A stretch of 64,000 nt of DNA from an uncultured archaeon (GCA_938074535.1 CALJER010000003.1:1-64000), one strand, 5' to 3'. Shown: positions 33,909 to 42,771, numbered from the stretch's first letter. Notes: generated from the letters alone by a model not told the origin. Numbers and translations are program-made.

Positions 33909-36860
33909 GTGAAGGTTCCGCGGGGAGGGTGGGAAAAGGGGCTGAAGGGCGGGATGGCCCTGCTGCTCTGCCTCCTCTTCCTCCTCCCCCCGGCGTGCGC
34001 CCTCACCTTCACCGACACCACCAACGCCGACTTCGCGCAGGGGGTGCACGAGAACACGGAGAACGTGAGCGACGACCTCAGGCTCAGGACCAACTACCTG
34101 CAGGGCAGGTTCACCTCCAGGGCCTTCGACGCCCTGCAGACGCAGGTGTGGGGCACCCTCTCCTGGAACGCCACCCTTCCCTCCCTTGCGGTGAGCGTGG
34201 AGAACGACAACGTGGGGGCCGAGCCCACCACGCTGGCGGACGGGACCCCCAGGATAGGGAGGATCACGGGGGGTTCCGTCCTGAACACGAGGATCTCCGA
34301 CGGAGTCTACGAGAACATAGTGGAGGAGGCCGGCGCCCCCTACGGGGGAAGCGTGAACCTCATCCTCTTCTGGGACGGGGCCACCATACCCTCGGGCTGG
34401 ACCTGCATCTCCGATGACCCCGGGGAGCCCTTCTACTACAGGTTCCCCATGGGGGGGTCCTCCTACGGGAGCACGGGGGGTGCGGAAAACCATACCCACC
34501 CCACCACCTCCTCCTGCGGGGGACCCTCCGCCACCCTACAGAGGAACTCCGGGACCAACGTGACCACGGCGACCAGCACCCACACCCACACCCCCACCGT
34601 CACCGTGGCGACCGTAAGCCACCTCCCGCCTTACTACGACCTGAAGGTGATCAGGTACAACTCGGGAATCCCGTCCACCCTTCCCGCCGGTGTGATAGCC
34701 CTCTTCCCCTCCACCTCTGTTCCTTCCGGCTGGAGCCTTTACACGGCGGCGGACAACCGCTTCCTCAGGGGTGCTCCCTCGGCCGGGGGAACGGGGGGAG
34801 GCACCACCCACACCCACAGCGTGAGCGTGAGCACGGGCGGTCCCTCCCATACGGTGCAGCTGAGGACGGACCCCTGTGGTGCGTCCGTTGCCTACCCCAC
34901 CAGTACCCACACCCACTCCGGTTCTGGCACCAGCTCGGCGGCCGCCAACCTCCCCCCCTACCTCACGGTGGTCCTGGCCAAGGCCTCTGCCGACACCCCC
35001 ATCCCGGGCGGAATGATAGGGATGTTCGACGGCGTGCCCGGGGGGAACTGGTCCCTCCTCTCGGCCTTCAACGGAAGGTTCCTGCTGGAGAACCTAACCG
35101 CGGGATATGGGGCCACGGGGGGGACCTCCTCTCACACCCACTCCGATCTCAGCATCACCACGGGTACGGGCGCCACCTCCTCGGCCAACCTGGATGTGGG
35201 GACCGCCGTCACTTTCGCCAGCGGCACCCACACCCACACCGTCACGGTTTCCTTCCAGGAGAGTTCCCACCTCCCCCCCTACGTCACCGTCCTCTTCGCC
35301 CAGGCCACCTGCGGGCTCCGCTGGCAGCACAACATCGAGAACGTGGCGGCGGGCTACGCCAGCTACCAGCTGCGCGTGAAGGGCAGGACGAGCGGTGACT
35401 CCGAGACCGTGGGGGTCTACGTGTGGAAGAGCAGCGCCAGCTCCTGGGAGTACCTGGGGAACCTCACGGGGACCGAGGCAACCCTCACCAAGATCCTCTC
35501 CGGGGCCGAGCTCCCCTCCTACCTGAGCGGGACCAGCCTGCTGGTCAAGTACGAGTCGGCCGATGCCAGCGACCTAACCCCCACCGCCCTCCACGTGGAC
35601 CTCTGCATCCTGGAGGAGGGCCAGCTCTACAAGAGCTATGTGAAGTTCAGGGTGAGGGTGAGCGCGAACGGCTCCACCTGGAGCCAGGAGCTGGGCCCGG
35701 ACGGTACCCCCAACACCTACTTCACCTCCTCCCCCGCCAGCCTGGGGAACATCCCGGAGAACCGGTACATCCGCTACGTCGCGTACCTCTCCAGCGAGCA
35801 CTCCCAGCTCACCGGGGCCAACGGCCCGAAGGTGCACGACGTGACCATCACCTCCTTCACCCCAGGACAGGCCGAGGTTTTCACCCTGGGAGCTGAGAAC
35901 GTGGGCTGGGGGGGCGCCATCCTCACCGCCAGGCTCCTCTACGTGGATCCCTGGGCGGCGGTGAGGTTCCAGTACATGCCGGAAGGGGGGGTCTGGGAGA
36001 GCACCCCCTGGGAGGGCTGGGAGAAAAGCTGGTACTGGCGCCCCGTCTCCGGCCTGCAGGAGAACAAGACCTACTACTTCCAGGCGCAGGTGAAGTACGG
36101 CGGACAGATATACGGCGGCGGGATCAGGACCTTCAGAACCCTTCCCAGCAAACCCTATGCCGTCACCCTGAGGGCCACCGAGGTGGACAACTCCTCCGCC
36201 GTGCTCAACGCCAGAATATACTACGGCAGCTACGACAACGTGAGCATAAGGTTCTGGTATCAGCCCGAGGGAGGGAGCTGGTCGGCCACCACGTCCGTCC
36301 AGGGCTACAGGGGCCCCACCTACAGCACCAGGATCACGGGCCTGACCGCAAACAAGCTTTACTCCTTCAGGGCTGAGATCACCTACGGTACCACCTCCGA
36401 GAACGCCAACGTGGAGACCTTCACCACCTTTACTTCCAAGTCCACGGGCATGGCCTACGACGGGACCCTCGGGTTCGGCTCCTCCCCCCCCGGCTGGCAC
36501 GGGGTGAGGATGACCCCGCCCTCCGGCACCAAGGGTCTGAAGCTGGAGCTCCTCACCTCCTCCCCCCTCCCCGCCCACTACTCCCTGCGGGTGGTGAGGG
36601 ACAACGGGGAGCTGCTCTACGCCGGCCACATCCTCTCCGACAACGGGAAGAGCAAGGTGGTGAGCGTGAGGCTCTGGAAGAGCACGGCCGGGGAGAGCGT
36701 GTACGTGGAGCTCTACGATCCCTACGGCTTCGCCTACAGGACGAGGGGCACCAAGCCCTCCTTGGGGGATGCCGCGTACTCCTACCTGGACCGCACCGGA
36801 AAGAACCTCAGGTACTACGACAGGGCCTGCGGCGTGAACGTGCTGGAGAGCTACGCCTGA
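33909..36860 (+). CDS. Large secreted adhesin with three tail-collar-like domains
   Basis: 983 residues. A Sec-type signal peptide ends at PPACA (about residue 32). Residues ~150-460 hold three repeats of a ~100-130-residue domain: a PSGW or GNWSLL start, a Gly-rich loop, two His-x-His pairs (195/197 and 225/227; 301/303 and 334/336; 409/411 and 441/443), and an LPPY strand at the end. This is the pattern of phage tail-collar and short-tail-fibre receptor domains, where HxH pairs hold a metal ion in a trimer. Then come a beta-sandwich region (~470-650), two fibronectin type III-like repeats (~660-850) and a C-terminal ~120-residue domain. No membrane anchor is seen, so retention must be indirect. 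Base composition returns to GC-rich. Confidence 0.75.
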   Translation: MKVPRGGWEKGLKGGMALLLCLLFLLPPACALTFTDTTNADFAQGVHENTENVSDDLRLRTNYLQGRFTSRAFDALQTQVWGTLSWNATLPSLAVSVENDNVGAEPTTLADGTPRIGRITGGSVLNTRISDGVYENIVEEAGAPYGGSVNLILFWDGATIPSGWTCISDDPGEPFYYRFPMGGSSYGSTGGAENHTHPTTSSCGGPSATLQRNSGTNVTTATSTHTHTPTVTVATVSHLPPYYDLKVIRYNSGIPSTLPAGVIALFPSTSVPSGWSLYTAADNRFLRGAPSAGGTGGGTTHTHSVSVSTGGPSHTVQLRTDPCGASVAYPTSTHTHSGSGTSSAAANLPPYLTVVLAKASADTPIPGGMIGMFDGVPGGNWSLLSAFNGRFLLENLTAGYGATGGTSSHTHSDLSITTGTGATSSANLDVGTAVTFASGTHTHTVTVSFQESSHLPPYVTVLFAQATCGLRWQHNIENVAAGYASYQLRVKGRTSGDSETVGVYVWKSSASSWEYLGNLTGTEATLTKILSGAELPSYLSGTSLLVKYESADASDLTPTALHVDLCILEEGQLYKSYVKFRVRVSANGSTWSQELGPDGTPNTYFTSSPASLGNIPENRYIRYVAYLSSEHSQLTGANGPKVHDVTITSFTPGQAEVFTLGAENVGWGGAILTARLLYVDPWAAVRFQYMPEGGVWESTPWEGWEKSWYWRPVSGLQENKTYYFQAQVKYGGQIYGGGIRTFRTLPSKPYAVTLRATEVDNSSAVLNARIYYGSYDNVSIRFWYQPEGGSWSATTSVQGYRGPTYSTRITGLTANKLYSFRAEITYGTTSENANVETFTTFTSKSTGMAYDGTLGFGSSPPGWHGVRMTPPSGTKGLKLELLTSSPLPAHYSLRVVRDNGELLYAGHILSDNGKSKVVSVRLWKSTAGESVYVELYDPYGFAYRTRGTKPSLGDAAYSYLDRTGKNLRYYDRACGVNVLESYA

Positions 36861-36958
36861 TGGGGCCAGGGCCGGGAACTCCGCCGGCTCGGGGCCGGAT
36901 TCGAACCCGGGTCACGGGATCCACAGTCCCGGATGCTGACCGCTGCACCACCCTGGCC
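36861..36958 (-). tRNA. tRNA-His (anticodon GUG) with a T-arm intron
   Basis: Read on the minus strand: G(-1) at 36958, acceptor GCCAGGG, D-arm, anticodon stem CGGGA/TCCCG with loop CTGTGGA (GTG), T-stem CCGGG and loop TTCGAAT. Then 22 extra bases (36898-36877) precede CCCGG, CCCTGGC, discriminator C73 and CCA. With the 22 bases removed all stems pair perfectly and the His identity elements G(-1) and C73 are both present. The 3' CCA ends one base past the stop of the adhesin gene. Confidence 0.9.
36877..36898 (-). other. 22-nt tRNA intron between positions 60 and 61
   Basis: The insert lies at the 3' side of the T-loop, with a two-base (CC) ambiguity at the junctions. It contains CCGGC (36898-36894) and GCCGG (36888-36884), which pair perfectly and leave a 5-base loop. 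The position is non-canonical; most archaeal tRNA introns lie at 37/38. Confidence 0.82.
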
Positions 36959-37034
36959 ATTCCCCTTGGGAGGAAGAGGTAAAAAGGAGAGGGGGGTGAG
37001 CATGCCCCCTCCACGCCTGGAGCAGCTTCAGTGC

Positions 37035-39053
37035 TCAGCGTTTGTCTCCCGGAGGGGAGCTCAGGGAGAGGGTTGGGCTGAGGGCTTCTGAGCTAATCGG
37101 TCCAGGCCCGGCCTTTCCCGCCACGATTTTCTTGAGGGTCTCCACGGCTTCTGGGTTCAGGAGGGTGGAGGTGTCCCCCACCGGCGCGTTGATCAGGAGG
37201 GACTTCAGGATCCTGCGCATGATCTTCCCGCTCCTGGTCTTCGGGAGATCGGGGGCGAAGATGATCTCCTCGGGCACGGCGGTGGGACCTATCCTCTCCC
37301 TCACCAGCGCCTTCAGCTCGGCCTCCAGCTCCCTGGAGGGGGTCCTTCCCTCCTTCAGGACCACGTAGGCCACGGGCACCTCCCCCTTCAGGTCGTGCGG
37401 TCTGGGAGCCACGGCGCTCTCCGCGACGAAGGGGTGGGTGTTGAGGGCGTCCTCCACCTCCGCGGTGGAGAGGCGGTGGCCGGCCACCTTCATCACGTCG
37501 TCCACCCTCCCGGTCACCCTTATGCAGCCATACAGGGTTCGGAGGGCTCCGTCTGAGGGGAAGTAGTAGCGGTAGTTGTACCTCAGCCAGTAGGTCTCCC
37601 TGTACTTGTCGTCAGCCTTGTACAGCCCCCTGAGCATCCCGGGCACGAGGGGGGGCACCTGCACCAGGTAGCCCGAGTCCGCCGGGTTGCCCTCCTCGTC
37701 CACGATCTCCAGCTGGGCTCCCGGGAAGGGCCTGCCCGCCACCGTGGGAATGAAAGGACCTATCCCCGGGAGGGACGTGATCAGGGTGCCTCCCGTCTCC
37801 GTCTGCCACCAGGTGTCGGTGATGGGGCATCTCCCTCCCCCTATGTGGTGGAAGTACCAGAGCCAGGTCTCCCTGTCTATGGGTTCTCCCACCGTTCCCA
37901 GCAGTCTCAGGGAGCTCAGGTCGTGCTTCTTCACCCACTCCTCTCCCCACCTCACGAACATCCTGATGGCGGTGGGGGCGGTGTAGAAGATGGTCACCTT
38001 GAACTTCTCTATGATCTCCCAGAAGCGGTCCGGGGCGGGGTGGTCGGGGGCCCCCTCGTAGACCAGGAGGGTGGCCCCGTTGAGCAGGGGGCCGTAGCAG
38101 GCGTAGGTGTGCCCCGTCACCCACCCTATGTCGGAGGTGCACCAGAAGAGATCCTCGTCGTGCAGATCGAAGACCCACTTCGCCGTCCAGCAGGCCTGGG
38201 TGAGGTACCCTCCGGTGGTGTGGATGACGCCCTTGGGCCTTCCGGTCGTCCCGCTGGTGTAGAGGAGGAAGAGCATGTCCTCGCTGTCCATGTGTTCGGG
38301 GGGACACCAGGGGTCGGCCTCTTCCATCACCTCGTGCCACCAGAGGTCCCTCCCCCTCTCCATCCCCACCTCGTTTCCCGCCCTCCTCACCACCACCATC
38401 TTCTCCACCCTGGTGCCCCTGACGGCCTCGTCGGCGCTGGACTTCAGGTCGATGAGCTTGCCCCTGCGGTAGTAGCCGTCGCAGGTGATGAGCACCCTCG
38501 CCTCCGAGTCCTCCAGCCTCACCCTCAGGGCTTCCGGAGCGAAGGCGGAGAAGACCACGGTGTGCGGGGCCCCTATCCTGGAGCAGGCCAGGAGGGCGGG
38601 GTAGAGCTCCGGGATCATGGGCAGGTAGATCCCCACCCTGTCCCCCTTCTTCACCCCGAGGCTCTTCAGGGCGTTGGCGAACTTGTTGACCTGGAGGAAG
38701 AGTTCGTTGTAGGTGAGCACCCTGGGCTGCTCGGCGGGCGGCTCCGGGACCCAGACCACCGCCCTCCTGTTCCCCCTTCCCGCCTTCACGTGCCTGTCCA
38801 CCGCGTTGTAGCTGGCGTTGAGCTTTCCCCCCACAAACCACTTCACGTAGGGCGGGTTCCACTCGTAGGGCTTGTCCCAGCGCTTGAACCACTCCAGCCC
38901 CTCTGCGGCCAGCTTCTCCCAGAAGGCTATCCTGTCCCTGGCCGCCTCCTCGTAGATGCCTGGGTCGCTCACCCACGCCCTCCTCCTCATTTCCTCGGAG
39001 GGCCACCAGACGTTCTTTTCCTTGGGGTCCTCCACCACCCAGCGGGTTGGCAT
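37035..39053 (-). CDS. acs: Acetyl-CoA synthetase (AMP-forming)
   Basis: 672 residues, normal for the family. Adenylate-forming motifs: LLYTSGTTGRPKG (A3, ~260), DTWWQTETGG (~405), then GRVDDVMKVAGHRLSTAE and the C-terminal KTRSGKIMRR with the catalytic Lys that protein acetylases can modify. Residue order WFVGGKLNASYNAVDRH near 70 is Acs-specific. It activates acetate (perhaps also propionate) to acetyl-CoA for assimilation. It is a single gene with its own promoter. Together with the 2-oxoacid:ferredoxin oxidoreductase and PEPCK nearby it supports a C2-to-C3 carbon route. Confidence 0.95.
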   Translation of the reverse strand: MPTRWVVEDPKEKNVWWPSEEMRRRAWVSDPGIYEEAARDRIAFWEKLAAEGLEWFKRWDKPYEWNPPYVKWFVGGKLNASYNAVDRHVKAGRGNRRAVVWVPEPPAEQPRVLTYNELFLQVNKFANALKSLGVKKGDRVGIYLPMIPELYPALLACSRIGAPHTVVFSAFAPEALRVRLEDSEARVLITCDGYYRRGKLIDLKSSADEAVRGTRVEKMVVVRRAGNEVGMERGRDLWWHEVMEEADPWCPPEHMDSEDMLFLLYTSGTTGRPKGVIHTTGGYLTQACWTAKWVFDLHDEDLFWCTSDIGWVTGHTYACYGPLLNGATLLVYEGAPDHPAPDRFWEIIEKFKVTIFYTAPTAIRMFVRWGEEWVKKHDLSSLRLLGTVGEPIDRETWLWYFHHIGGGRCPITDTWWQTETGGTLITSLPGIGPFIPTVAGRPFPGAQLEIVDEEGNPADSGYLVQVPPLVPGMLRGLYKADDKYRETYWLRYNYRYYFPSDGALRTLYGCIRVTGRVDDVMKVAGHRLSTAEVEDALNTHPFVAESAVAPRPHDLKGEVPVAYVVLKEGRTPSRELEAELKALVRERIGPTAVPEEIIFAPDLPKTRSGKIMRRILKSLLINAPVGDTSTLLNPEAVETLKKIVAGKAGPGPISSEALSPTLSLSSPPGDKR

Positions 39054-39074
39054 CTTAACCCCTCGAGTGAACCC

Positions 39075-39085
39075 CTTTAAAAAGG
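39075..39085 (-). promoter_or_regulatory. TATA box for acs
   Basis: CCTTTTTAAAG on the minus strand, 22-32 bases upstream of the acs ATG at 39053, giving a leaderless or nearly leaderless transcript. Confidence 0.6.
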
Positions 39086-39164
39086 TTGCTGGGGGACGGC
39101 CTTCTCACAGAGGAAGATCGCACCTTCCGCGGAGAAGTTATATCCCGGAAGGGGGAAAAATAAA

Positions 39165-39474
39165 GAGGTGCCGGCGAGCTGGTGGGCAGCTGCCGGGCGG
39201 CAACGCCTGAGGAAATCCCACCCCTCAAGCGGGTACCGCGAGTCCGCGAGGACTGGGTCGAGAGACCCGACCCTGGCACAGAAACGACACCCGCCGGCCG
39301 CTCGAGGAGGATGGGGCGGAGACGCCGAGAGGGGGCCGGGGGATGAAACGGCCAGTCCGCGGGAGGCAAGGGCAAAAGACCGTCGAGGAGCACCCGCTCG
39401 AGACGGGTGGTAGCCCGCTAAGCCCAATGCTGCCTAGAACAGAAGGTGGATTACGGCCAGGACGCCGGCACCTC
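39165..39474 (+). ncRNA. rnpB: RNase P RNA, archaeal type
   Basis: About 310 bases, closed by a perfect 12-bp stem (39165-39176 with 39463-39474, the P1 helix). Conserved landmarks appear in order: CTGAGGAAATCCCA (P4 5' side), ACAGAAACGAC, GATGAAACGGCC, GGCAAGGG, and near the 3' end ACAGAAGGTGGATTACGGCC, the counterpart of the universal ACAGAA...TTA region. A TATA-like GTTATATC lies at 39138-39145 and a T5 terminator at 39476-39481. It processes tRNA 5' ends with its protein partners. Confidence 0.92.
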
Positions 39475-39507
39475 CCTTTTTATCCCCCGTGCAGGAAGGT
39501 GGATGGT

Positions 39508-39729
39508 ATGGGAAAGAAGTGGGGACACTACGCGGTGGGAGGCAGGAGCCAGCCCGTGACCTGCCTTTACTGCGGGCGCCTGACCCCCAGGGTGAAGGCC
39601 GTGCCCGTGAGGAGGGGCTCCTGGCTCGACACCAAGGTGGTGCCGGGTCTGGACCGCAGGAAGGTCTTCATCCCCTCCAGGAAGGCCTATGCCTGCATCT
39701 CCTGCGCCAAGCACCGCGGGATGCTCTGA
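39508..39729 (+). CDS. rps26e: Small ribosomal subunit protein eS26
   Basis: 73 residues from the ATG at 39508 behind AGGAAGG. It has the eS26 zinc-ribbon pattern: VTCLYCGRLTPRVKAVPV, and near the end YACISCAKHRG. It is short at both ends compared with eukaryotic eS26, as in archaea. The upstream frame is open through the RNase P RNA and is not coding. In archaea eS26 is patchy and better known outside classical euryarchaeal groups, so it is a useful taxonomic hint. Confidence 0.85.
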   Translation: MGKKWGHYAVGGRSQPVTCLYCGRLTPRVKAVPVRRGSWLDTKVVPGLDRRKVFIPSRKAYACISCAKHRGML

Positions 39730-39876
39730 TCAGGCCCTCCTTTCCCTGGCCTTGGGCCTGAGCTTGGTGTAGCCGCACTTCCTGCACTTGGTGGCCTTCC
39801 AGGCGTTGTGTGCGTTGCACCTCATGCAGATCTTCACGTTGAAGAGCCTCCTCTCCGCCACCTCGAATTTGGCCAT
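39730..39876 (-). CDS. rpl40e: Large ribosomal subunit protein eL40
   Basis: 48 residues, normal for archaeal eL40 (no ubiquitin fused). The minus strand reads [20 protein letters not shown] at the start, followed by a second CxxC pair (CRKCG) and a basic tail [10 protein letters not shown]. The four Cys bind zinc. The start is an ATG one base after the NAD(P)HX dehydratase stop, so both are in one operon. Its stop directly follows the eS26 stop on the other strand. Confidence 0.95.
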   Translation of the reverse strand: MAKFEVAERRLFNVKICMRCNAHNAWKATKCRKCGYTKLRPKARERRA

Positions 39877-39877
39877 C

Positions 39878-40750
39878 TCATCCCTCCCTCAGGGCCTTGA
39901 AGACGTAGGGCAGTTTCCCTATTAAATCTGAGGCGGTGAAGCCGTATCCCTTCTCCCTCAGGCAGAGGTCCCCTGCCAGCCCGTTCACGTAGGCTCCCGC
40001 CCAGGCTGCTTCGAAGGGACCCAGCCCCTGGGCCATCAGCCCCCCCACCACTCCCGAGAGGACATCTCCCGTTCCGCCCACCGTCATGCCGGGGTTTCCC
40101 GTCCGGTTGAGGAGGACCTCCCCCGCGGGGGAGGAGATGACGTCGATCCTCCCCTTCAGGAGGATCACGCAGCCCAGTTTCCTGGCCTCCTCCGCGACCA
40201 CCCCCGCCCTTTCCTCCAGCCCCGCCGGCGCCTCCCTCCCCGTCACCGCCCTGAACTCCCCGGCGTGGGGGGTGAGCACCATGCTCCTGCCCTCCAGCTT
40301 CCTGCCCCCCACGGCCTTCAGGGCGTCCGCATCCAGGAGGACGGGAAGGGAGGGACGTCTCCTCCCCACCTCCTCCAGCAGGGAGACCACCGCCTTCTTC
40401 GTCTCCTCCAGCCCGCCCAGCCCCGGGCCCACGATCAGCGCCTCGCACCTCTCCAGCTCGGGCAGGAGGTGGGGAAGGGCAGCCGGCACCAGGTCCTCGC
40501 AGGGAAGCTTCAGGGTGATGAGGTCAGGTGAAAAGGTGTTTATGAGCCTGGCCGTTTCCCTGGGGGAAGCCACGGTGGCCAGGTCCGCCCCCGACCTGAG
40601 GGCGGAGAGGGCGGCCAGGGCGGGGGCCCCCACGTACCTAGAGCTGCCTCCCACCACCAGCACCCTTCCGTTCTCCCCCTTGTGGGAGTCGGGCCTCCGC
40701 CTGGGCAGCACCCTTCTGACCCTTTCCCTGCTCACGTACCTGAGGGCCAT
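39878..40750 (-). CDS. nnrD: ADP/ATP-dependent NAD(P)H-hydrate dehydratase
   Basis: 290 residues from the ATG at 40750, behind a GGGGAGGAG ribosome site. Ribokinase-like fold with the CARKD family motifs [38 protein letters not shown] and the final [19 protein letters not shown]. It repairs hydrated NADH or NADPH. Only the dehydratase domain is present; the epimerase (NnrE) domain, often fused in front, is absent. A TATA-like GTTATATC lies near 40773-40780 on the minus strand. It is cotranscribed with eL40. Confidence 0.93.
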   Translation of the reverse strand: MALRYVSRERVRRVLPRRRPDSHKGENGRVLVVGGSSRYVGAPALAALSALRSGADLATVASPRETARLINTFSPDLITLKLPCEDLVPAALPHLLPELERCEALIVGPGLGGLEETKKAVVSLLEEVGRRRPSLPVLLDADALKAVGGRKLEGRSMVLTPHAGEFRAVTGREAPAGLEERAGVVAEEARKLGCVILLKGRIDVISSPAGEVLLNRTGNPGMTVGGTGDVLSGVVGGLMAQGLGPFEAAWAGAYVNGLAGDLCLREKGYGFTASDLIGKLPYVFKALREG

Positions 40751-40769
40751 CTCCTCCCCTTTTCGGCGG

Positions 40770-40812
40770 GAGATATAACCCTGGTTACCGGTTCGCAAAG
40801 GATAAATACCGA
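40770..40812. promoter_or_regulatory. Divergent promoter, nnrD-eL40 and acyl-CoA dehydrogenase
   Basis: GGTTATATC on the minus strand near 40772-40781 serves nnrD. AGGATAAATACC on the plus strand (40799-40810) serves the dehydrogenase, whose leader of about 25-30 bases carries the strong ribosome site AAAAGGAGGG. Confidence 0.5.
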
Positions 40813-40853
40813 GGGAGGAAAGGGAGGGGGTAAAAAAGAAAAGGAGGGATGAA

Positions 40854-42062
40854 ATGGATTTTGAGCTGACCGAGGACCAGCGGATGTTCAAGGACACCCT
40901 GAGGGAGTTCCTGCAGAAGGAGTTTCCGGAGTCCTACGTGAACAAGAGGGACAGGGAGGGACCGCTCACCAGGCAGGAGGCCGTGGAGATCATGAAGAAG
41001 TTCAAGAGGCTGGGGATAGGCCTTGACCCGGAGAACCTCAGGTCGATGATGGACCCAATGATCTTCTGCATTTTCGCGGAGGAGGTGGGGAGGGTGTGGC
41101 CCAGCCTGCTTCCCCTCTTCGGGATGGGGGCCATCCCGGCCCTCTTCGCACCCTTCGCCGACGAGGACGTGAAGGACAGGATCCTGCGCCGGATGGAGAG
41201 GTGTGAGTTCATAGGGTGCTTCGCCGAGACGGAGCCGGAGGCCGGCTGCGACACCTCCAACATCAAGACCACGGCCAGGCTGGAGGGGGACTACTACATC
41301 ATCAACGGGAGGAAGACCTGGATAAGCAATGCCACAATTGCCGACACCGCCTGGGTGGGGGCCAAGAGCAGCGAGACGGGCGCGGAGACCTTCTTCCTGG
41401 TGGAGAAGGAGGTTTCGGGCTGGGAGACGAGCGAGCTGCACAAGATAGGGTGGAAGGCCTCCCCCACGGGGGAGATGTTCTTCGACAACAGCAAGGTGCC
41501 CAAGAACAACGAGATGATGGTGCTGGTGCAGAGGGCCTTCGAGCAGGGGGGGCTTCCGGTCTCGGAGGGGTATATGAAGCTCCTGACCTCGGTCTCCCCG
41601 GTCACGGCCATGCTCACCATGCCCAGGGCGGGGATGTGCCTGATGTCCGTGGGGATAGCGGAGGCGGCCTTCGAGAAGGCGGTGGAGTACGCCAGGGAGC
41701 GCGTGCAGTTCGGGAAGCCCATAGGGAAGTTCCAGCTGATTCAGGAGATGCTGTACAAGATGAACGTGCTGATAGAGACGGCCAGGCTGCTGGGGTACAA
41801 GGCGGTCTACGCCATCACCAAGGGTGACCCGGATGCCAGGAGGCTCTCCGCCATGGCCAAGGTCTACGGTGCGGAGGCTGCGGTGAAGGTGACCTACATG
41901 GCCATGCAGATCTTCGGAGGCAACGGGCTTTCCGACGAGATGCCCCTGGAGAGGTACTTCCGCGACGCCAGGATGCAGACGGTTCCGGACGGAACCAGCG
42001 AGATCATGAAGCTGATCACGGGGTACTCCATCCTCGGCAAGGGCTTCTCTGCGTACGCCTGA
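40854..42062 (+). CDS. Acyl-CoA dehydrogenase family protein, atypical active site
   Basis: 402 residues. The three-domain flavoprotein fold is clear: N-terminal helices (MDFELTEDQRMFKDTLREFL), middle beta-domain (GCFAETEPEAGCDTSNIKT), C-terminal helices (ARERVQFGKPIGKFQLIQEM, IFGGNGLSDEMPLERYFRDA). It oxidises or reduces acyl-CoA thioesters at C2-C3 with FAD. The place of the usual catalytic Glu (YEGT in medium-chain enzymes) is PDGT here, so Asp379 stands in for Glu. No ETF or other fatty-acid genes are near. It has its own promoter and a strong ribosome site. T7 and T5 runs follow the stop (~42077-42102). Confidence 0.9.
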   Translation: MDFELTEDQRMFKDTLREFLQKEFPESYVNKRDREGPLTRQEAVEIMKKFKRLGIGLDPENLRSMMDPMIFCIFAEEVGRVWPSLLPLFGMGAIPALFAPFADEDVKDRILRRMERCEFIGCFAETEPEAGCDTSNIKTTARLEGDYYIINGRKTWISNATIADTAWVGAKSSETGAETFFLVEKEVSGWETSELHKIGWKASPTGEMFFDNSKVPKNNEMMVLVQRAFEQGGLPVSEGYMKLLTSVSPVTAMLTMPRAGMCLMSVGIAEAAFEKAVEYARERVQFGKPIGKFQLIQEMLYKMNVLIETARLLGYKAVYAITKGDPDARRLSAMAKVYGAEAAVKVTYMAMQIFGGNGLSDEMPLERYFRDARMQTVPDGTSEIMKLITGYSILGKGFSAYA

Positions 42063-42240
42063 GCTCCCCCCCATAATTTTTTTCTTCCACCGCCCCAGTT
42101 TTTCCCTTCTCCTGGGTCCGGGAGGCCGGCTTTATGGCGGCGCAGGTTGCTCATCGCCTTCCGCGTTGGGGGGAAGGGCCCCTTTGCGGTAGGGTTAAAT
42201 AAGGAAAGGTGGGTATAAGTTGTAATTTTCGGGGAGAGAA

Positions 42241-42771
42241 GTGATCGAGGTAAGGTTCCACGGAAGGGGGGGACAGGGGGCTGTTACGGCGGCCCGGATG
42301 CTTGCCGAGGCCGCTTTTCTGGAGGGGAAGTACGCCCAGGCCTTCCCCTTCTTCGGGGCGGAGAGAAGGGGGGCGCCCGTGGTGGCCTTCGCCAGGCTCG
42401 ACACCAGGCCCGTGAGGCTCAGGAGCCAGATCTACGAGCCCGACCACGTGGTGGTGCTGGACCCCACCCTCCTGCGCGCCGTGAACGTCACGGAAGGTCT
42501 GAAGCCAGGCGGCCTCCTCGTCCTGAACGCCAGGGAGAGACCGGGGAAGCTGGAGGCGGGAAGGGTGGTGTGGGTGGACGCCACCTCCATAGCGGTGGAG
42601 GAGATGGGGGCCCCCATCACCAACATGGCCATGCTGGGGGCCTACGTGAGGGCCTCGGGAGAGGTGAGCCTGGAGTCGGTGCTGAGGGCGGTGGGGGATT
42701 ACTTCAGGGGCAAGATGGGGGAGAGGAACCTGAGGGCCATAAGGAGGGCCTACGAGGAGGCGAGGGAATGA
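42241..42771 (+). CDS. porG: 2-oxoacid:ferredoxin oxidoreductase gamma subunit
   Basis: 176 residues from a GTG at 42241. Typical gamma-domain motifs RFHGRGGQGAVTAARMLAEA, FPFFGAERRGAPVVAF, and ITNMAMLGAYVR near the end. The gamma subunit helps bind coenzyme A in the heterotetramer. TATA-like GGTTAAATAAG (42193-42203) lies ~40 bases upstream. It leads a four-gene operon gamma, delta-fusion, alpha, beta with each start overlapping the stop before it. Specificity (pyruvate or another 2-oxoacid) cannot be read from the sequence; 'por' is the likeliest. Confidence 0.9.
   Translation: MIEVRFHGRGGQGAVTAARMLAEAAFLEGKYAQAFPFFGAERRGAPVVAFARLDTRPVRLRSQIYEPDHVVVLDPTLLRAVNVTEGLKPGGLLVLNARERPGKLEAGRVVWVDATSIAVEEMGAPITNMAMLGAYVRASGEVSLESVLRAVGDYFRGKMGERNLRAIRRAYEEARE

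Noticed and set aside
36861-36958. Treating the tRNA-His locus as a degenerate tRNA pseudogene
   Set aside because: After removal of exactly 22 bases every stem is perfect and G(-1), C73 and CCA are all present, which is not expected from decay.
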